Of a DNA stretch of 61,660 bases, positions 1-9,762 are shown in pieces. Made by a program: the position numbers and the translations under genes. Source of the DNA: an uncultured Prevotella sp. (GTDB lineage: Bacteria > Bacteroidota > Bacteroidia > Bacteroidales > Bacteroidaceae); contig CALUFM010000011.1 in NCBI GenBank assembly GCA_944319935.1, positions 1 to 61,660 of the forward strand. Reading direction: 5' to 3'. The first letter of the stretch is position 1. Every line of letters starts with the position of its first letter. Under the pieces are notes generated by a model, which saw only the letters and a program-made list of their open reading frames with translations, searched no databases and was not told the DNA's origin.

Positions 1-736
1 CGGTTAAGCGGAGTTTGCCCCCTTCGGGGACAGGATAGACTTTTATGTACCATCCAAAAGGTTTGCGGATGAACCGCTTTTTGTCTTGCAAAAGGCCATG
101 TATCGGAAATGTGCTGATAGCCAATGAGTTGCAAGCGGATGCATAGTGACGCATGGATAAGCCGTTAAAGCGTATCGTTTTGACGGCTTGGACGCCTGGT
201 TTTGACGGCGGTCAAGGGTTGTGTTCATGGCTTGGGCTTTATTCTTTCATACAGTCATTGGCTGCTTGCTGTTGTGGGCAAGTGTGCCGAATGTGTAGCC
301 GTATGGTTTGCGTTTTCCCTTTGTTTCACTTCTTTTGCGCTTAAAATCATGGTTGATGGAGTATTTTTATGCTTAAACTTTGTGTATTTCGTTAATTTAT
401 TGTAATTTTACGGGGTGCCTGGTTGTGCAATGCCAGCATAAGCACAATGTGCGCAAATGGAGTAAGTGTGGAAAAACAAACATGTTATGAAGATTAAGAC
501 TATTTTAAACGTTGCGGCCGGTGGCCGCAGGTGTCCAACGTGTGTTTTTTCAGTTCGGGAATGAAATATTTGCAGAATTCGTCGAGAATACAGAAAATTT
601 CTATTAAATTTGCATCTGTCATGGAAATGGATGTTTTTATGTAACTTGTTGATTTTCACCCTTAAAGGTACTAAAAACATTCCATTCCCCACAACTTTTT
701 TAATGGTTTTCTTATGCCGAACTCGCGTTTTTTTAC
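1..736. other. Gene-less stretch at the window start
   Basis: No reading frame here looks like a real protein; the frames present are short and of odd composition. It holds a GCAAAAGGCC word near 88-97, the phrase GTGCTGATAGCCAATGAGTT at 111-130 that recurs near 60.7 kb, and a small GC-rich hairpin (TGCGGCC at 513-519 with GGCCGCA at 523-529). A TAnnTTTG match (TAAATTTG, 605-612) could drive a short transcript, but no convincing ORF follows it. Confidence 0.5.
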
Positions 737-744
737 TATATTTG
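737..744 (+). promoter_or_regulatory. -7 promoter box (TATATTTG)
   Basis: This is an exact match to the Bacteroidetes -7 consensus TAnnTTTG. It lies about 77 nt before the preferred start of the small secreted protein at 822, which implies a leader of roughly 70 nt. Confidence 0.6.
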
Positions 745-821
745 CAAAAGTAAAGTGAAGATGGCCGTGGCTTGGCGTTTCTTCATTTATGAATATGGTA
801 AACGTAAAAAATAATGTAGAT

Positions 822-1277
822 ATGAAAAAGTTTTTTTTAGTTATCATGTTGCTGTTTGCGGCAACGGTGAACATCAACGCGCAAGATGAGTTTGAGGAAA
901 GCATTGTTGACCTGTTTGAGTCTTTGGCTAAACGGCAAGCCAAGAATTCCTTTAAGCCCAAAGGGCTGGATTGCAAGGTGGACGTGTCGTTCGACAGAAG
1001 CAAGAATGAGGTCTTGGTCGTGTTCAGGCCTTCTACCTTTGACGGCTTCAAGCAGATTGAGGCGAGCGAGCAAGCAGAGCTTTATACGGCCGGGTGGCTC
1101 ATGATGCAGGAAAACTCGCTCACCAAGAATGAGTTTGACGATGTGATGACATGGCTTAAGTTCGTGAAATTGAATTTCCACTTTGTCGTTACCTTTACTG
1201 ACAGTTATGGCTCGGTGCTGAAGAAGGAGGCCGTGAAGACACCTTCGGATGTTGAGAAAGTGTTGCAGGGGCTTTAG
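822..1277 (+). CDS. Small secreted protein of unknown function
   Basis: I do not recognise the family. The frame is open from an ATG at 789, but the ATG at 822 is preferred because it begins a clean signal peptide (MKKFFLVIMLLFAATVNINA, then QDEFEES). The mature part of about 130 residues is mixed charged and hydrophobic. It has a basic stretch early (KRQAKNSFKPKG) and a C-terminal half rich in beta-type residues (NFHFVVTFTDSYGSVL). There is no lipobox cysteine, so it should be periplasmic or secreted. It stands alone behind its own promoter and ends before a bidirectional terminator shared with tamL. The call as a real gene rests on the promoter, signal peptide and terminator. Confidence 0.7.
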   Translation: MKKFFLVIMLLFAATVNINAQDEFEESIVDLFESLAKRQAKNSFKPKGLDCKVDVSFDRSKNEVLVVFRPSTFDGFKQIEASEQAELYTAGWLMMQENSLTKNEFDDVMTWLKFVKLNFHFVVTFTDSYGSVLKKEAVKTPSDVEKVLQGL

Positions 1278-1358
1278 TGGAGGTTTTTGTTCGCGCCGGC
1301 AAACTCCTTGGGATGGGTCGGTGCGTTTGCTTTGTGGCAAATCAAGGCGGCAAAAACG

Positions 1359-1391
1359 AAGGCGCATGAATGTTTCGGATTCATGCGCCTT
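1359..1391. terminator. Bidirectional intrinsic terminator
   Basis: The perfect 13-bp stem AAGGCGCATGAAT / ATTCATGCGCCTT has a 7-nt loop. It is T-rich on the plus-strand exit (TTGTTTG) and A-rich on the other side. It sits between the convergent secreted-protein gene and tamL and fits termination of both. Confidence 0.75.
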
Positions 1392-1418
1392 TGTTTGTCT
1401 TGTGTGGCGGTTTGATTG

Positions 1419-3782
1419 TCAGAACGGGTAACCTACGGCAAGGTGCAGGGCTTGGCCGTCCTTGAACTTAGGTATGTTGTAGAAGCCGCTTTTGCCCGTC
1501 TCGTAAGGCACGTGCAAGCCTACGCCCCAGTCAAGGCGCAGCACGAGGAAGTCAAGGTCGTAACGTATGCCGACGCCCGTGCCTAACGCCATCTCCTTCA
1601 GCGCGTTCTTCAGCTTGAACTGCGAGCCGCGGCGGTAGCCGTCGTCACGCAGCGCCCATACGTTGCCGGCGTCGATGAAAGCCGCGCCGTACAGCCCGCC
1701 GAAGAGGTTGAAGCGGTACTCCAAGTTGAGTTGCAGCTTAATGTCGCCCGTCTGGTCGAGGTATGACAGTCGCGAAACGTCTGTTGTATAGCTTCCAGGG
1801 CCGATGCTTCGCACGGCGAACGCCCTGATGCTGTTTGCTCCGCCGACGTAAAACTGTTCGCTGTAAGGCGCGGTGCGGCTATTGCCATAGCTGTAGATGA
1901 CGCCGGCGTTGGCGTGAGCCACGAGGCTTGATTTCTCGCCGACCATCCACGTTTTGCTGATGTCTGTCTCAAGTTTTAGGAACTGGGCGTAGGGGTTCTT
2001 GAACAGCTCCTTGTCGGTCTTGCCCCATTTCTTGCCTGCCGCCATGTAGCCGAGGGTGAGAATGTTGCCTGACTCGGTGACGGTTGTCTCCCAAACCAGC
2101 GGGTTGCGGCTGTGCATCGCCGAACTGTATGTGAACGTGTAGTGCATCTTTGGTATGAAGACGTTCTGCATGGAGGTCTGCAGGTATGGGTTGGCGTAGA
2201 GGATGGAGTCGAATTTCATCGTGGTGCGGTTCAGCTTCTGGTATTGCAGTGTGAGCGGGCTGAACTCGTGACGCCACTTGTTGGAGCGTTGCCAGGTGTA
2301 CGTCCATTCCGCCGAGAATGTGTGCATCTTAAAATAGTCGGGGCGGTTGAGGACGTTCATTGATATTTTCGCGTATGTTGACGGCGTTGTGAAATACCTG
2401 CGCCGCTTGAGGAACGGCACTATCAGGCGCGGAAACTCTATCGAGGCGTCGGCTCCGTATTCGTATGAGTTCATGTTGCCGTCTGCGCCGTTGACGTTCC
2501 CGCCCTGTTCCCATTCGTAAGAGCCGTGCAGGTTGATGTCCAATTTCTCTCCTCCACGGAAGGCGTTGCGCTTCACGAAACCCACTACGAGTTCAGGCCC
2601 GTGGCGGCCGTTTATTTTGTTGCGGTAGTTGGTTTCGATGTAAAAGTCGTATGGCTTGCCGAACGTGCAAGAAAGGTTTATGTCGAGAGTGTCGCTCCTG
2701 CCTGTGGTGTCTCGTGGCGTAAAGTTGAACTCGACGGAGCTGAATTGCCCCGTGCTGTTGATTTTATTGAGCGACTCGGTATATTTGTCATAGCTGAAAA
2801 GCTGGCGGGGGCGGAGTCTCAAGCCAGACAGTATTATCCTCGGGCGTATAGGTGGACGTTTCCCCCTGAACTTTACGGTGAAGTACCTGTGGCTGAACGA
2901 GTCAGTCAGTTGCTCCATGAACTGTTTCCGCATGTTGATGCGTATCTTGCCGATGTGCCATTTCCTCAATGCGAGGTTGGGTATGTTCTCGGCCATTTGC
3001 AGGCGCAGCTTGGCCTTTCCATGCACGGCTGTGGTGTCGGCAAGGTATGAGGCGAAGCTTGGTTGGTAATAATAGTACCCGTTGTTGCGGAATATTGTGG
3101 CTATTCGGTTGCGCTCGGCGTCCATCGTCGCGGCGTCAAACGGAGAGCCTGGCTTTATCAACGCTTCGTCTTTCGAGTTGTTTATGAGGCTGTCGGCCTC
3201 GTCAGGAAAGCCCTTGTATTCAAGCGAATCCACTGTGAAAAGCGGCCCGAAGTCAACTGTGTAGCCTATTTTCGCTTTCTTGGGGTTCTTCTGCGGCACA
3301 ATCTTATAACTTACAGTACCGTTAAGGTAGCCGTGGTTGCGCAAGACAGACTGCGCAACCGACGTGCGAAGTTCCGGGTTTACTTGCCTCATCAGCACAG
3401 GAGCTTTGCCGAAAGTCTTGGTTATCCACTGCGCGATTTTGTTCTTGGAGCCGGAAAAAGCGTTCCATATCCACAGGCCGTAAGGGAACGGCGTGCGGTA
3501 ATACGAACTGCCGAACAACGCTCCGTTCGGGGCGGTGGCGAGTGACGCTTCCACCTCTTCCTTTGTCATGTTGAAGTGGTCGGCTTCGCTTTCCTTGTCG
3601 TAGTTCTTGTATTCAATTTTTGTCAGTCCGATGAACAGTTGGTCGTTTTCCCGCAGGTTCTTTGTCGTGGAGCATGAAGTGAAGGCGGCCATTACGGCTG
3701 CAAGCATCATGCCGGCAACTAAGAGGTTGCGGGCAAACCGGCTTCGGGCTGTCTTATGATGGTGTATGTGTGGTTTTGTCAT
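1419..3782 (-). CDS. tamL: TamL-type lipoprotein, BamA/TamA superfamily outer-membrane barrel
   Basis: 787 aa. The N-terminus is a long basic signal sequence ending in a lipobox (AAFTSC, lipidated Cys at about residue 37), followed by POTRA-like segments (for example the repeated 'VDSLEYKGFPDEADSL' style). The C-terminal half of about 400 residues has the alternating aromatic strands of an Omp85 barrel. It includes the VGGANSIRAFAVRSIGPG segment typical of the BamA/TamA conserved strand region and a terminal strand ending in Phe. In Bacteroidetes the TamA partner is a lipoprotein called TamL and is encoded next to TamB, exactly as here: tamB ends 57 nt upstream on the same strand. The likely role is insertion of a subset of outer-membrane proteins, or lipid transport, together with TamB. 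The family is sure; the precise role is inferred. Confidence 0.88.
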   Translation of the reverse strand: MTKPHIHHHKTARSRFARNLLVAGMMLAAVMAAFTSCSTTKNLRENDQLFIGLTKIEYKNYDKESEADHFNMTKEEVEASLATAPNGALFGSSYYRTPFPYGLWIWNAFSGSKNKIAQWITKTFGKAPVLMRQVNPELRTSVAQSVLRNHGYLNGTVSYKIVPQKNPKKAKIGYTVDFGPLFTVDSLEYKGFPDEADSLINNSKDEALIKPGSPFDAATMDAERNRIATIFRNNGYYYYQPSFASYLADTTAVHGKAKLRLQMAENIPNLALRKWHIGKIRINMRKQFMEQLTDSFSHRYFTVKFRGKRPPIRPRIILSGLRLRPRQLFSYDKYTESLNKINSTGQFSSVEFNFTPRDTTGRSDTLDINLSCTFGKPYDFYIETNYRNKINGRHGPELVVGFVKRNAFRGGEKLDINLHGSYEWEQGGNVNGADGNMNSYEYGADASIEFPRLIVPFLKRRRYFTTPSTYAKISMNVLNRPDYFKMHTFSAEWTYTWQRSNKWRHEFSPLTLQYQKLNRTTMKFDSILYANPYLQTSMQNVFIPKMHYTFTYSSAMHSRNPLVWETTVTESGNILTLGYMAAGKKWGKTDKELFKNPYAQFLKLETDISKTWMVGEKSSLVAHANAGVIYSYGNSRTAPYSEQFYVGGANSIRAFAVRSIGPGSYTTDVSRLSYLDQTGDIKLQLNLEYRFNLFGGLYGAAFIDAGNVWALRDDGYRRGSQFKLKNALKEMALGTGVGIRYDLDFLVLRLDWGVGLHVPYETGKSGFYNIPKFKDGQALHLAVGYPF

Positions 3783-3839
3783 TGCCTTGTTTGTTGTTTA
3801 ACGTGTCTAAGTGGTGGCGTTTGCGTTTCGTCTGCGACG

Positions 3840-6800
3840 TCATTTGTTGACTGGGGCTTCAGGTTTCATCTTGTTGTTGGTGCTGTCTTTTGGTGCGGCT
3901 TTTTGCTTTTTCTTGCCGAAACTGAAGATGTCCTTGAAGTGTTGCAGGCTGCGCCGCCAGATAAAGCCTACGCCGTATTCGCGCACTGTGCCCTCGAGCC
4001 AGTCGTAGGCGTTGTTGTCGTAGTACAGCTTGACGTATTTGTCAGACGTGTTGCCAAGCCTGTATTCAAACGTTACGTTGTCGAAGAACGATTCGTTCTG
4101 GTTCGCGACGTCAGGACCTGTTGACACTTTGCCGCCCACGACAATCTTCATGCGGTTGTTCCAGAAGCGTTTTGAGAACTTGAACGAATAGTCTGTGTGC
4201 GTGCCTCCGCTTGCGTCGGTTGAGTTGTCCATGCCGAAGCTGAGGTCAAGTGAGCGCAGGGCGTTGCCCGTTATGCTGTTGATCTCGCTTTGGAGGAACG
4301 AGTTCAGGGCGTTGTTCATTGAGAAACCGCTTGTGTTTCCGTCAGAAAGATACATGCCTGTTGTAAGCATTGTGACGGCGAGTTTGCCGCGTTGCTCTAC
4401 GCTCATTGCCTGCAACTCGGTGTTGAGTGTCATGTCTTCGGGCGCGCTCAAGGTGAACTCAAGCCCCATGTCTGACAGCGTTTTCGTTATAATCACGCCG
4501 CAGTCGAACTCTACGGTGCGCCCGCTTTGGTCGCCGTCGCCAGATGAAACGTTGGCCCTGGTGCGCTCGGTGGCGGTGATGTTAAGCTTTGGGTCCATCG
4601 GGTCGCCGGTGAATTCGATGTAACTTCCGTCTTGTATCGTGAACGTTTTCAGCGGAATGACGGGCAACGAGTATTTCATTTCACCGCTGTCGAGGGTGTA
4701 ACGTCCTGTCAGCCTGATGTTTCCGGCAAGGTCGTATTGCATGCGGAGGTTGCCTCCGCCCATGATGTCGAGGTAGTTTGAGTGGTCGGTGTTGAGATAG
4801 CACATCACGTGCGCGCCTTGTGCTATGTTCACGGTGAGGTCCATCATGAAGCCTGACATCGGCTCATGTTCGACCACGGTCTCCGTTGTGTCGGCAAAGT
4901 TGACAAACTTCACCAACTCGTCCATGCGGTTGTCGGTTGACAGCGGCGTGTCACGCAGTATGTATGACATGTCCGTCGTGCCGAGAACGTTTAGTTGTCC
5001 GAGCATCTGCAAGCGTTCCATCGGCCCTTTCATGGTGGCGTAGAAATCGACGAACGCCTTGCCGAAGGCTATGCTGCGGCGGTTTTCTTTGGAGTCGATT
5101 ATCTGGCAGTTGCGCGCCATCATGCGCAAGTCCATCCGCATGTCGTCAAGGTTGGAGAAGTCAACGTTGCCGTTCATGGTCAGCGGATTGTTGTTGTTGG
5201 CGAACATCTTGAAGTCCTCGAACAGCAGGTTGCTGCCCACGATGCGCACCGGCGTGTCGCTGAAGCGCATGCGCACGCCGTATTGCGCGCTGCGCATGTA
5301 GCATGAGTCGAACCGCAGCTCGCCGTTTACGCGGGGCTTGTCGAGCGAGCCTTTTATGGACACTCCGCCGTCGGCATATCCCGTCATGCGGATTATGCGG
5401 TCGGGAATGAATCCGTTGAGCAGCCTCACGGGCATGCGCTGCATCTCCATGTCGGCCTCAAGGCTGCCTTCACCTTCGGATTTGTAAGTGCCGTTAAGCT
5501 GTGCCACTTGCTTGCCGTTGCAGTTCAGGATTCCGTCCACGCTGTGCGTGCCGTCGCCTTGCGGCATGTACATGAATTCTGTGCTGAGCTTGCCCATGCG
5601 TGTACGTTCGTATGTCATCTTGTCAACCGACAAGTTGCCGGCGACTTGCAGGTCTTCTTTCGTGAGGATTAGATTGACGTCGCCGTCCATAAGCCCCGTT
5701 ATGTCGGGCATGTATGGCAACACTGAAAGGATTTTTTCCAAGTCGAGTTTCTTCGCCCCCACGGTGAGGTCTTGCAGGGCTTCGGTGTTCTTGTCGTTTG
5801 AATAGAAGTGCAGGTCCGTGCCGTCGTCGGCCAGCAGTTGCATCTTCGCCGATATTCGCCGGTCAGAACCCATGTAGATGTAGTTGTCCTCGTTAACCTT
5901 GAACTTCTTGTATCCGAGAATAGGGTCGTCGGTCAGCATGCGCACCTTTATGCCTTTTTCTTCCATTGACGCTTCCATCCCGAGTTTCACTCCGAGGCTG
6001 TCGCGGGCGTCATAGAACCTGATGTTTGCTCCCGAGCCTTTCTCGAATACGTATCCGTCGAGCAGTGCGTTGAACACGTATTGCTTGTTGTCCTTGTTGT
6101 TTCTTACTTGGGCGTTGTACGTGCATTGTGTAGTGTCTGACGTGATGTTGAAGCGCACGGTGTCAAGCAGTGCCATGTCGTTTTGCAGGCCGAGCAATTG
6201 CAGGGTTCCGTTAAGCCCCGTCACGGGCGACGATGATATGTCGATGTCGGCGTCTTGGAAGGTGAAGCCCTTGTGGGCGATGAATCGGCTCAGCGGGTTG
6301 TTTTTCCCAGTGGTGAGGTAGAGTTGTGCCAGCGGCAGCTTTTTGCGCAGCTCGGGCATGCTTATTTGCTTGTTGTGAAGCTGCGTGGACAGTTCTTGCG
6401 TGAAGAGGTTGCCACTTTCTAATATTTTCTTGTAGCCGCCGCGGCCGTTGAAATGCAGCTTGAAGTCGCCGCATTCGGTTACGAAGTGGGTGGTGTCGCG
6501 GCTCGTAAGCACGTCAACGAACAAGTCGTCTGGCGTGAATACCCGTCCCGAGTCGGCGTTAATGGTCAGGTCGTTTATCATGCCTTTCACGCCCAGGAAT
6601 GTTTTCAAATCGCTGGTTACGTCAACACGGCAGCGCAGCGATGTGGACAGTTTCGACTCTACGAGGCGCAGCCCGTACCAGTCGGCGTGCTGCAGGTCGG
6701 CCGAGAGCGTTGAGTTTATTATCCTGCGGTTTACTTTGGCGTTCAAGGCTACAGTGCCTTTTACCAGCGGGTTGTCGCTGTTGAGGTTTATGTTGGCTGT

Positions 6801-8480
6801 TCCGCCTTGCTTGTCGGCGTTGAGGCTTATCCCGTCGAGGTTGTACTCGCCGATGTTGAATTTCTCCACGCCGGCTTCAGCGGTCAGGCTCGTGTGCGGC
6901 GACATGAAGTCAGTGCCGCGTCCGTTTACGGTCAGGCTGCCGCTGAAGTCTCCCAAGTCGTTGCCCGGCATGAAGTGGCTTATCTTCACGTTTTCGGCCA
7001 CGAGTTTCGCGGCGTAGCTCATCCTTGCGGCGTCGAAGTGTCCGTTTGCTTTCAGTCTGCCGCCTCCTTCGCTTACGGTCAGGTTGGCTTGGTAACGTTT
7101 ACCGTTGACGTTCACATTGCCCTTCATTCCGATGTTTCCCGGTATGGTGACCGGCGTGCCTTGGGCTTTCAGCAGTTCGGTGATGAAGCCGAGGTTGTAA
7201 GTCCTTGCGTCAAGCTTGACTGACGCGCGTAGGTGGTCAACGTCGGTCACGTTGCCGGCCGTTCCGCTTGCATTGATGTTGAAGGCGGTGGGCAGCTTTA
7301 TGCTTATGCCTCCAAGGCGCAGGTTTTTCATGTTGCCCGTTGCCGCCGCCTTGATTGCCAGCGGCTGGTTCGGCCAGCGGCGGATGAAGCTTGTGGGCAT
7401 GTCTCCGATGAAGCGCATGATGTCTTGCTTGCCTATGGCTGCGTCGGCGTGCAGGCTGATTTCGCCGGGGTTGCGGTCGTCAAAGGCGTTTAAGGCCATT
7501 ATGAAGCGCGCCGACAGGTAAGAGTCGGGTGTCTTCATGTTGACGGCGGGCAGGTAGATGTTAACCGAGTCCATGGCTATCGGCCCGGTGAGGCTTGACA
7601 GCGTGATGCCGCTCTTTTCCTTGAACGAGCATGCGCGGAGCGACAGCTTGAGGTCGGGCGAACAGAAATAAAGGGAGTCTATGCCAAGCACGACGTCTGA
7701 CAGGGCGATGTGGTTTGGATCGAGGCCTTTCACGTGTGTCTCGAAGTTGTTGTCGTAGGCCAGCGTGCCTTCGGTCCAGTCTAACCGTTGTATCTTGTAA
7801 GTGCCTGAGTAAAGGTCGAAGTGGCCGTTCCTCGCTTCGGTCTTGCCCAAATGGGCGGCTATTTGCAGCGTGTCGCCGGGCGTATGCACCGTTATCCCGG
7901 TGTTTTTTATGTTTAGCTTGTCAACGTATATTTTCCAGTTGTTCTTTGCTGTTGACGTGTCTGGCGGCACGGTGTCGCTAAGCTCCACGTTCATTTTCGC
8001 GTCGGCCAGTATGGCTTCGTTCACCTTTACGCTTTCCTTGCCAAGGTCTATGCCGTGGCTTTGCAGGTACAGGCGGCCTATGCGGCCCTTTACGCGCGCC
8101 TCATGCACGAAGTCGGCGGTGTTCAGTTTTACTTCGTTGAATTCGAGGGCGTCGATTTCAACCTGCTTTTTCAGCAACGGCCAGAGCTGTACGTTTACCA
8201 CAAGCTGTTTTACGTCGGCGATGGTGTCTTTCACCTGAGGCAGGGAGTCGTTTTGTTGTATCATCTTGAAGCCTTCGACGCCGAGGTCGAGCGGAAACAC
8301 CAGTTTCACGCGCTCCACTGATATTTCCATGCCCGTTTGCTTTGAGGCGTATGCCGTAACTTGCTTTACGAGCCAGTTTTGTACGGGTGGCAGGTAAAGC
8401 AGCACGGCCAATATGGCGAATAGCAAAATGGGTGTCAGCACAATGCCGACTGACCATTTCAGGATTTTCTTTTTCTGCAC
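3840..8480 (-). CDS. tamB: TamB-like translocation and assembly module protein (AsmA-like/DUF490)
   Basis: This giant protein (about 1546 aa from the start chosen) has one N-terminal membrane segment (WSVGIVLTPILLFAILAVLLY) and then very long repetitive beta-rich sequence, the hallmark of TamB/AsmA-like bridge proteins. The C-terminal DUF490 region is clear (DPKLNITATERT, then GVIITKTLSDMGLEFTLSAP, then the final DYSFKFSKRFWNNRMKIVVGG). An ATG at 8561 keeps the frame open. However, a promoter-like box at 8510-8516 lies downstream of it, so the GTG at 8480 (VQKKKILKWSV) is the better start. TamB spans the periplasm and works with TamL, the next gene. The last 20 residues are Lys/Pro-rich and poorly conserved. 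Confidence 0.88.
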   Translation of the reverse strand: MQKKKILKWSVGIVLTPILLFAILAVLLYLPPVQNWLVKQVTAYASKQTGMEISVERVKLVFPLDLGVEGFKMIQQNDSLPQVKDTIADVKQLVVNVQLWPLLKKQVEIDALEFNEVKLNTADFVHEARVKGRIGRLYLQSHGIDLGKESVKVNEAILADAKMNVELSDTVPPDTSTAKNNWKIYVDKLNIKNTGITVHTPGDTLQIAAHLGKTEARNGHFDLYSGTYKIQRLDWTEGTLAYDNNFETHVKGLDPNHIALSDVVLGIDSLYFCSPDLKLSLRACSFKEKSGITLSSLTGPIAMDSVNIYLPAVNMKTPDSYLSARFIMALNAFDDRNPGEISLHADAAIGKQDIMRFIGDMPTSFIRRWPNQPLAIKAAATGNMKNLRLGGISIKLPTAFNINASGTAGNVTDVDHLRASVKLDARTYNLGFITELLKAQGTPVTIPGNIGMKGNVNVNGKRYQANLTVSEGGGRLKANGHFDAARMSYAAKLVAENVKISHFMPGNDLGDFSGSLTVNGRGTDFMSPHTSLTAEAGVEKFNIGEYNLDGISLNADKQGGTANINLNSDNPLVKGTVALNAKVNRRIINSTLSADLQHADWYGLRLVESKLSTSLRCRVDVTSDLKTFLGVKGMINDLTINADSGRVFTPDDLFVDVLTSRDTTHFVTECGDFKLHFNGRGGYKKILESGNLFTQELSTQLHNKQISMPELRKKLPLAQLYLTTGKNNPLSRFIAHKGFTFQDADIDISSSPVTGLNGTLQLLGLQNDMALLDTVRFNITSDTTQCTYNAQVRNNKDNKQYVFNALLDGYVFEKGSGANIRFYDARDSLGVKLGMEASMEEKGIKVRMLTDDPILGYKKFKVNEDNYIYMGSDRRISAKMQLLADDGTDLHFYSNDKNTEALQDLTVGAKKLDLEKILSVLPYMPDITGLMDGDVNLILTKEDLQVAGNLSVDKMTYERTRMGKLSTEFMYMPQGDGTHSVDGILNCNGKQVAQLNGTYKSEGEGSLEADMEMQRMPVRLLNGFIPDRIIRMTGYADGGVSIKGSLDKPRVNGELRFDSCYMRSAQYGVRMRFSDTPVRIVGSNLLFEDFKMFANNNNPLTMNGNVDFSNLDDMRMDLRMMARNCQIIDSKENRRSIAFGKAFVDFYATMKGPMERLQMLGQLNVLGTTDMSYILRDTPLSTDNRMDELVKFVNFADTTETVVEHEPMSGFMMDLTVNIAQGAHVMCYLNTDHSNYLDIMGGGNLRMQYDLAGNIRLTGRYTLDSGEMKYSLPVIPLKTFTIQDGSYIEFTGDPMDPKLNITATERTRANVSSGDGDQSGRTVEFDCGVIITKTLSDMGLEFTLSAPEDMTLNTELQAMSVEQRGKLAVTMLTTGMYLSDGNTSGFSMNNALNSFLQSEINSITGNALRSLDLSFGMDNSTDASGGTHTDYSFKFSKRFWNNRMKIVVGGKVSTGPDVANQNESFFDNVTFEYRLGNTSDKYVKLYYDNNAYDWLEGTVREYGVGFIWRRSLQHFKDIFSFGKKKQKAAPKDSTNNKMKPEAPVNK

Positions 8481-8509
8481 GTAATCACATTTGTTGATGG
8501 TACTACGTG

Positions 8510-8516
8510 CAAAGTA
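8510..8516 (-). promoter_or_regulatory. Probable promoter of tamB-tamL (TACTTTG)
   Basis: On the minus strand the box reads TACTTTGC, one base short of TAnnTTTG. It lies about 30 nt before the GTG at 8480. It decides against the upstream ATG at 8561, which would place the promoter inside the coding region. Confidence 0.45.
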
Positions 8517-8561
8517 AGTAATTATTTTGGAAAAAGAGAAAGGTTTTGCCAACAAAAACAA

Positions 8562-8934
8562 GGCCGTGCTGATTTTTTCATCGCAAATATGGTGTCGCGG
8601 TGAAATGTGTTTTGTCTGCGGATGTGTGGGGATATGTCGCCAATGGCTTTCCCGTATGTGCCCTTTTGCTTTGTGAAAGGCCGTCGTTTGTGTTGCGATA
8701 TGTGGCCTTTTGCTTTGTTGCTAAAAGCCGTGTCTGTGCGGCGTTTTGTTGTTTTGTAGGGCGGTTCCTGCTTGAATGTGTAAGCGAATAGCCTGTTTTG
8801 ATTGTGGTTTTTCCCTTGTGCTTGTGGCTGACTGATGCTGAAAGGTAAATGTGCTATCTGTCAGCCTTTAAGATGCTGATAGCCAGACTACTATGTCGTA
8901 AACTGACGGATGAAAGATGAAATGAAGTTCTTTT
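8562..8934. other. Gene-less spacer with GGCCTTTTGC words
   Basis: No supported gene. The stretch contains reiterated words: CCCTTTTGCTTTGTGAAAGG and GTGGCCTTTTGCTTTGTTGC, about 45 nt apart. A small imperfect hairpin (GCTATC / GATAGC) and the phrase TGCTGATAGCC near 8874 match words in other deserts of this window. Confidence 0.5.
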
Positions 8935-9606
8935 TTATTTGGGTGATATTTCGCGCCACAGCTTGTCGTCGGGCACATCGCTCTCGGCGTGTATCTTTTC
9001 TTTTGATACGGGGTGGACAAACTCTACCATGCGGGCCAGCAGCGAGATGCTTCCGTCGGGATTGCTTCGCTTCGCGCCGTATTTCAAGTCGCCCTTTATG
9101 GGGCATCCTATTTTCGCCAACTGGCAGCGTATCTGGTGGTGGCGTCCGGTCATCAGCTCTATTTCGACCAATGTGTATCTTTCAGAATGGCCTATTATCT
9201 TGTAGTGTAGCACGGCCTTCTTCGAGCTTGGCACTTCTTTGTCGTAAGCGTAACTCTTGTTTTGCTTTTCGTTGCGCGTGAGCCAGTGGGTGAGTGTGGC
9301 TTCGGGCTGTTCTGGGGTGTTCTGGCAGATGGCCCAATAGGTTTTGTGTACTTCGCCGTTGCGGAACATGTCGTTCAGCCGTGAAAGGGATTTTGAAGTC
9401 TTTGCGAAGACGACAAGCCCCCACACTGGACGGTCGAGCCTGTGGGTTACGCCAAGGAACACGTTGCCGGGTTTGGCGTATTTCTCCTTGATATACGCTT
9501 TAACGTCATCGGCCAGTGTGCGGTCGCCGGTCTTGTCGCCTTGCACAATCTCGCCGCTGCGCTTGCTTACAATGATGATGTGATTGTCTTCGTAAACAAC
9601 TTCCAT
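8935..9606 (-). CDS. RluA-family RNA pseudouridine synthase
   Basis: 223 aa. The catalytic motif HRLDR is at residues 55-59, with Asp58 the expected nucleophile. Other family landmarks are GLVVFAKTSKSLSRL just after it and the late motif TGRHHQIRCQLAKIGCPIKGD. The protein lacks an S4 domain and is the short single-domain form. It converts a specific uridine in rRNA or tRNA to pseudouridine; the target base cannot be told from sequence. It starts 156 nt beyond the end of fabG, with a palindromic repeat region between the two. Confidence 0.9.
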   Translation of the reverse strand: MEVVYEDNHIIIVSKRSGEIVQGDKTGDRTLADDVKAYIKEKYAKPGNVFLGVTHRLDRPVWGLVVFAKTSKSLSRLNDMFRNGEVHKTYWAICQNTPEQPEATLTHWLTRNEKQNKSYAYDKEVPSSKKAVLHYKIIGHSERYTLVEIELMTGRHHQIRCQLAKIGCPIKGDLKYGAKRSNPDGSISLLARMVEFVHPVSKEKIHAESDVPDDKLWREISPK

Positions 9607-9762
9607 AAGCTGATAATGAAAAATTAAGAATGAATAATGAGAAATGAAGAAAATAATGAAAAATGAAGATTGAAAGATGAATTGGAAATGCGTTAATCAG
9701 GCGTGATGGTTAGGCGTCAGCCTGATTTTACATTATTCATCTTTCATTCTTCATTGATGATT
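9607..9762. repeat. Word-built intergenic inverted repeat
   Basis: One side reads as variants of AATGAAAAATGAAGATTGAA. The other reads as their complement (CATTATTCATCTTTCATTCT and onward), so the two halves can pair imperfectly around a central GCGTTAATCAGGC / GCCTGATTTTAC core. It lies between two minus-strand genes and belongs to the same general class as the palindromes at 12.5, 29.2 and 52.9 kb. Confidence 0.6.
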